Source: Vulcanimicrobiota bacterium
GTDB lineage: Bacteria > Vulcanimicrobiota > Vulcanimicrobiia > Vulcanimicrobiales > Vulcanimicrobiaceae
Direction: 5' to 3'
Assembly: GCA_014304965.1 (NCBI GenBank)
Contig: JACRTZ010000245.1
Coordinates: forward strand, 1-9,351
Length of the DNA stretch: 9,351 nt
The first letter of the stretch is position 1, and each line of letters opens with the position of its first letter. The translations under genes were made by a program, and so were the position numbers. This document shows positions 6,159-9,351 of this stretch, piece by piece. Under the pieces are notes generated by a model that saw only the letters and a program-made list of their open reading frames with translations, did no database searches and was not told where the DNA came from.

Positions 6159-8537
6159 CTAGGAGCGGATCAGCGCGAGCGCTTCGTCGCGGTGCTGCTC
6201 CATCAATTCGCGCGTATCGCCTTCGACGTTCAAGCGCAACAGCGGCTCGGTATTGGACGGCCGGACGTTCATCCACCAATGCGGATATTGGATCGTCGCG
6301 CCGTCGAGATGATCGATAATCGCGTCGGCGTAGTGCGCCTCGAGCAGCGCCATCTTGGCCGGAATGTCGTGCACGCGCGAGTTGATCTCACCCGAGCGGA
6401 AGCGATTATTGATCGGTGCGATGACGTCGCTCACGGGCTTGTGCGCGTCGCTGAACAGCTCCAAACATTGCATCAGCGCGATCATCCCGGAGTCCGCGAA
6501 CCAGTTGTCCTTGAAGTAGAAATGTCCCGAGTGCTCGCCACCGAACGTGATGTCTTCCTCGCGCATCACCTTCTTGATAATCGAGTGACCGACTTGCGAA
6601 CGCATCGGTACGCCGCCCGCCATCGCGATCGCCTCTGGCACGCTGCGGCTGCAGATCAGGTTGTAGAGAATCTTCGCGCCGGGGTGACGTTTGAGCGTGT
6701 TGATTCCGACGAGCGCCGTCACCATGTCGCCGCCCACCAGGCCGCCCTTCTCGTCCACGATGAACATGCGATCCGCATCGCCGTCGAACGCCACGCCCAG
6801 ATCGCAGCCGTTTTCGAGAACCGCGCGCTGCAAGTCCACCATGTTCTCGGGCTCGATCGGGCTCGCGGGATGATTTGGAAACGTGCCGTCGAGTTCGAAG
6901 TAGAGCGGAATCACGCTGCACGGCAGCCGTTTGAAAACGTAGGGAACGGTGCGACCGGCCATGCCGTTGCCCGCGTCTATGGCGATCTTGAACGGCTTGA
7001 TCGTGGCAGCGTCGACGAAACGCAGGCAGTGCTCGGCGAAGTCTTCGAGGATGTCTCGCTCGGTAACGGTCCCTTTGATGACCGCGGGCGTCCCGAGGGC
7101 GCCGGCCGCGATCCGGTCGCGCACGGCGCCAAGCCCGGTTTCGAGCGAGATCGCCTCGGCGCGCGGGCCGGTGAACTTCATCCCGTTGTAGTTGGCCGGG
7201 TTGTGCGACGCCGTGATCATGACGCCGCCTGCATACTCATATTTGCCGACCGCGAAATAGAGCGCATCGGTCGAAACCATCCCGATATCGATGACGCCGG
7301 CGCCTGATTCGGTCGCGCCGCGCGCGAAGGCTTCGAACAATGCGGCGCCCGACGGCCGCATGTCGCGGCCGACGGCGACGGTTTTCAGCTGCAGCTGATC
7401 GACGAACACGCGGCCGATCTTGTAGGCGAGGTCGTCGTTAAGTTCGCTCGGGTAGATCCCGCGAACGTCGTAACTCTTGAAGATCGCCAGCGAACCGCTT
7501 TGCACTGCCGGTTGTTCAGCGGCGGGCGTCGCATCGCTTGCCGCTGCGGCGGCCTCGGGGGCGGCATTCGCGGGCTTCGGCTCGCGCGCGAAGGCGAAGA
7601 TAGCCTCCGCAACCGCTTCGGGCTCTTCCTCTTGCGGCAGCAACCCGGAGGCCGGAAAGGTCGTCAGTTGGGCATTAGGCGCGAGGCGCAGGTATTCGAA
7701 CGCATTGCGTACCGGGTTGGTCTCAGAAGCACGCTCGCCCCACAGGACGAGTACCGGCGTCTCGACGAACGGCAGGTCGCGCGCGACGTTGCAATTGAGT
7801 GCGCCGCCCAAGAACTGCGCGGGCGCGAAACGGGAGCCGTCCTGGTGCGTAACCGCATAGTAGTGCTCCACGATGTCGTCGGTCACGGCGTTCGGATCGG
7901 CGTACACGCGCTGGCGGAGAAACCATCCGAGCGACGGTTTCGAAGCGAGACCGTTAAAGGCGCTTTCGCCGGCGATGGGCGAGCGCATCAAGAGCGCGAG
8001 CGCGCGTTGCGCTCCCGAGGGCTCCGCGTCGAGAACGCCGCCGAGTCCGGTCGGACCGATAACGACGAGGCCGGCCAGGCCATGGAGCGCGCGCGTCGCG
8101 ACGCGCACGCAGAAAGCGCCGCCAAGGCCGCTGCCGACCAGGATCGCGGGACCCTCGCACAACGCTCCGAGCGCGTCGGCGATCAGATCGGCGTAGAGTT
8201 CGGCGGAATATTCGAGATCGGGTTTGTCCGAAAGTCCGCAACCCAGAAGATCGATCGCGACGACGCGGCGTTCGCGCGCTAGGAGCGGCGCGAGCAGGCG
8301 GTATTCGAACGAGGACGCTCCGGCCGAAACGCCGTGGACCAGTAAGAGCGGCGGACCTTCCCCGAGTTCGGTCACGAAGATTTCGTAACCGCGCCACTGC
8401 CAACGGCGCCGAACGCCGCCGACGCGATCGATGGGCAGCGCGCTGGTCGTGCGCAAGCGCCGATTGACGAGCGCGGCCGCGCCGGTGATTCCGGCAAGTG
8501 CGCCCAAGGGTTGCAGCGCCTTCTTGAGGTTGTCCAT
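6159..8537 (-). CDS. Fusion: alpha/beta-hydrolase fold (triad missing) with phosphomannomutase/phosphoglucomutase
   Basis: A 792-residue two-domain protein. After a short hydrophobic segment (11-24, possible membrane anchor), residues 35-318 form an alpha/beta-hydrolase fold with oxyanion motif LLLVHGVSAG (64-73). The nucleophile elbow is GSGLGG (135-140), the acid position is GERA (Ala270) and the His position is SGLLPQEE (Leu299), so Ser, Asp and His are all replaced. An Ala/Pro/Glu linker (319-349) leads to a complete phosphohexomutase: phosphoserine loop TASHNP (Ser444), Mg-binding DGDADR (585-590), sugar loop GGEHSGH (666-672) and phosphate loop RPSNTEPLLR (759-768). This half interconverts hexose 6- and 1-phosphates, supplying sugar nucleotides. 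The ATG at 8537 (MDNLKK) was chosen. GTG 8546 and ATG 8588 are in frame, but 8588 would lie inside a palindrome and only 15 bp from the alternative divergent start. The gene heads the - strand cluster. Confidence 0.9.
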   Translation of the reverse strand: MDNLKKALQPLGALAGITGAAALVNRRLRTTSALPIDRVGGVRRRWQWRGYEIFVTELGEGPPLLLVHGVSAGASSFEYRLLAPLLARERRVVAIDLLGCGLSDKPDLEYSAELYADLIADALGALCEGPAILVGSGLGGAFCVRVATRALHGLAGLVVIGPTGLGGVLDAEPSGAQRALALLMRSPIAGESAFNGLASKPSLGWFLRQRVYADPNAVTDDIVEHYYAVTHQDGSRFAPAQFLGGALNCNVARDLPFVETPVLVLWGERASETNPVRNAFEYLRLAPNAQLTTFPASGLLPQEEEPEAVAEAIFAFAREPKPANAAPEAAAAASDATPAAEQPAVQSGSLAIFKSYDVRGIYPSELNDDLAYKIGRVFVDQLQLKTVAVGRDMRPSGAALFEAFARGATESGAGVIDIGMVSTDALYFAVGKYEYAGGVMITASHNPANYNGMKFTGPRAEAISLETGLGAVRDRIAAGALGTPAVIKGTVTERDILEDFAEHCLRFVDAATIKPFKIAIDAGNGMAGRTVPYVFKRLPCSVIPLYFELDGTFPNHPASPIEPENMVDLQRAVLENGCDLGVAFDGDADRMFIVDEKGGLVGGDMVTALVGINTLKRHPGAKILYNLICSRSVPEAIAMAGGVPMRSQVGHSIIKKVMREEDITFGGEHSGHFYFKDNWFADSGMIALMQCLELFSDAHKPVSDVIAPINNRFRSGEINSRVHDIPAKMALLEAHYADAIIDHLDGATIQYPHWWMNVRPSNTEPLLRLNVEGDTRELMEQHRDEALALIRS

Positions 8538-8645
8538 CCTTCCCACGGGAACGTGTATTCCCCCAAAGGCACGCGAGTCCGCGTGCATGCGACGGAATAC
8601 CCAATGCGGCGGGCTTTCGGCCGGAAAGCATGCAACTACCGTGCG
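8538..8645. promoter_or_regulatory. Divergent intergenic region, probable site of two back-to-back promoters
   Basis: 108 bases separate the chosen starts of the leftward hydrolase-mutase gene and the rightward PAS-GAF gene. This is the only divergent junction in the window, so promoters for the - strand cluster and for the sensor should lie here. No convincing -35/-10 pair was recognised on either strand. The region contains the concentric inverted repeat described separately and two copies of the palindrome GCATGC (8585-8590 and 8628-8633). In-frame alternative starts at 8588 (-) and 8604 (+) would shrink it to 15 bp, which argues against using both. Confidence 0.5.
8555..8600. repeat. Concentric double inverted repeat (operator-like or cruciform)
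   Basis: The outer arms GTATTCC (8555-8561) and GGAATAC (8594-8600) are perfect 7-bp reverse complements. The inner arms GCACGCG (8569-8575) and CGCGTGC (8580-8586) are another perfect 7-bp pair around a 4-base centre. Both pairs share the same dyad axis, between 8577 and 8578, separated by 7 largely unpaired bases on each side. This could be an operator for a dimer or tetramer, or a two-stem hairpin in RNA. There is no T-run on either side, so it does not look like an intrinsic terminator. Confidence 0.6.
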
Positions 8646-9351
8646 ATGTTCGAACGGATGCCGGCCGCCGACCGACCGTCCGTCGAGCGCGACGGACGCG
8701 AGGCGTTGCTCGTGATCGATCCGGTCGCGGCGTCGTTGCTGTACATCAACGACGCGGCAGCCGAATTGTTCGGCATCGAGGATGACCGTCCGCTTGCGCC
8801 GGGCGCGCTCTTAGCGGAGCTGTCGGATCTTTCCGCCCGCGACTTTGCAACGCAGTTTTCGCGCGAAGCGGCGACGCGTTCGCTCGCAGTGCGCGTCGAG
8901 ACGCTGCAGCCCGGCCCGTTCAATACGTCGGAAGCCGTGCTCGTTCGCATCCGCGACGAACGCGCGCCGGACGAGGCCGCTGCGGGCGCAAAACGCGTCG
9001 AGCGGTTAGAAGCGTTATGGAGTCTCGTCGTTCGGCGCGGATTCGCCGGCGAGGAACAGGTGGGCGCGTTGTTACGCGAGGGCCTTGCGGGGATCGGGCT
9101 CGATGCGGCCGTGCTCGGGCGCGTTGACGGCCGCGAGCTGATCGTCGAGCGGGCGGTCGGGGCACCACTCGAAAACGGAGAACGCTTACCGCTCGAGCGC
9201 ACGCTCGCGCGCGACGCGCTGCGGCGGGCGGGCACCTTCGCCGTTCTGGATGCAAGCGCGGAGCGCGAGTACGGCGATCTCGCATTTCCCGCGCGCTCGT
9301 TTCTTGCCTCGGCGTTCCACGTCGGCGAAGAGCGCTGGGTCATTACGTTTT
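8646..9351 (+). CDS. PAS-GAF sensory protein, N-terminal part (partial at window end)
   Basis: An open frame from ATG 8646 runs off the window (235 codons, no stop). Residues about 19-104 read as a PAS domain (EALLVIDPVAASLLYINDAAAELFG, then an AVRVETLQPGPFNTSEAVLVRIRD-type sheet end). A charged linker (105-120) leads to a GAF domain from about 121 to the edge, with RLEALWSLVVRRG, VGALLREGLAGIGLDAAVLGR, a PLERTLARDAL helix and AFHVGEERWVITF. Such proteins sense small ligands or redox state and usually end in a histidine kinase, GGDEF/EAL or sigma-factor-phosphatase domain; the output lies outside this window. An in-frame ATG at 8604 would add 14 residues (beginning MRRAFGR) and has a weak GGA 7 bases upstream, and ATG 8658 is also possible. 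8646 leaves room for a divergent promoter, but the choice is uncertain. Confidence 0.75.
   Translation, partial: MFERMPAADRPSVERDGREALLVIDPVAASLLYINDAAAELFGIEDDRPLAPGALLAELSDLSARDFATQFSREAATRSLAVRVETLQPGPFNTSEAVLVRIRDERAPDEAAAGAKRVERLEALWSLVVRRGFAGEEQVGALLREGLAGIGLDAAVLGRVDGRELIVERAVGAPLENGERLPLERTLARDALRRAGTFAVLDASAEREYGDLAFPARSFLASAFHVGEERWVITF

Noticed and set aside
7491..7583. Frameshift or lost stop joining two separate genes.
   Set aside because: The frame is continuous, both domains share it, and the junction has a typical Ala/Pro/Glu flexible linker. It is kept as a true fusion pending a coverage check.
8555..8600. Intrinsic terminator.
   Set aside because: The stems have no adjacent T-run on either strand, and the site lies upstream of both flanking genes.
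8636..9343. A 235-codon - strand frame at the right end.
   Set aside because: It is Ser/Arg/Ala-rich and low in complexity. The + strand frame over the same bases gives a coherent PAS-GAF protein.

Overview
The window is GC-rich bacterial chromosome. It is coding almost throughout, with intergenic gaps of 12 to 108 bases. Proteins are rich in Ala, Arg and Glu, alternative start codons occur (TTG for the dynamin-like gene, GTG for nagA), and Shine-Dalgarno sequences are mostly weak. No rRNA, tRNA, CRISPR array, insertion sequence or phage gene was seen. The host cannot be named from sequence alone. An environmental high-GC lineage, for example a candidate phylum such as Eremiobacterota, fits the style, but that is a weak inference.

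Region 1 (1-1700, + strand) is the distal end of a branched-chain amino-acid ABC transporter operon: the last 62 codons of the permease livM, then the ATPases livG and livF. It ends in an interlocked CTAG where the stop codons of livF and the convergent acetyltransferase gene overlap.

Region 2 (1697-8537, - strand) is a four-gene, same-strand cluster read leftwards with gaps of 15, 64 and 12 bp, probably one transcript. The first gene encodes a two-domain protein: an alpha/beta-hydrolase fold joined by an Ala/Pro linker to a complete phosphomannomutase/phosphoglucomutase. The second is an 893-residue dynamin-like protein with one intact GTPase domain and a second P-loop domain that has lost its other GTPase motifs. 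The third is nagA (N-acetylglucosamine-6-phosphate deacetylase), and the last is a GNAT acetyltransferase resembling tabtoxin-resistance proteins. Together they suggest sugar-phosphate and amino-sugar metabolism linked to envelope or membrane work; this link is inference.

Region 3 (8538-9351) holds a 108-bp divergent intergenic region and the 5' part of a + strand PAS-GAF sensory protein that runs off the window. The intergenic region carries two inverted repeats that share one dyad axis.

The most unusual points are: (a) the hydrolase domain of the fusion appears to lack all three catalytic-triad residues while the mutase half is intact; (b) the concentric inverted repeats in the divergent promoter region; (c) the tandem dynamin with a degenerate second GTPase domain; (d) a perfect hairpin that includes the nagA GTG start codon.
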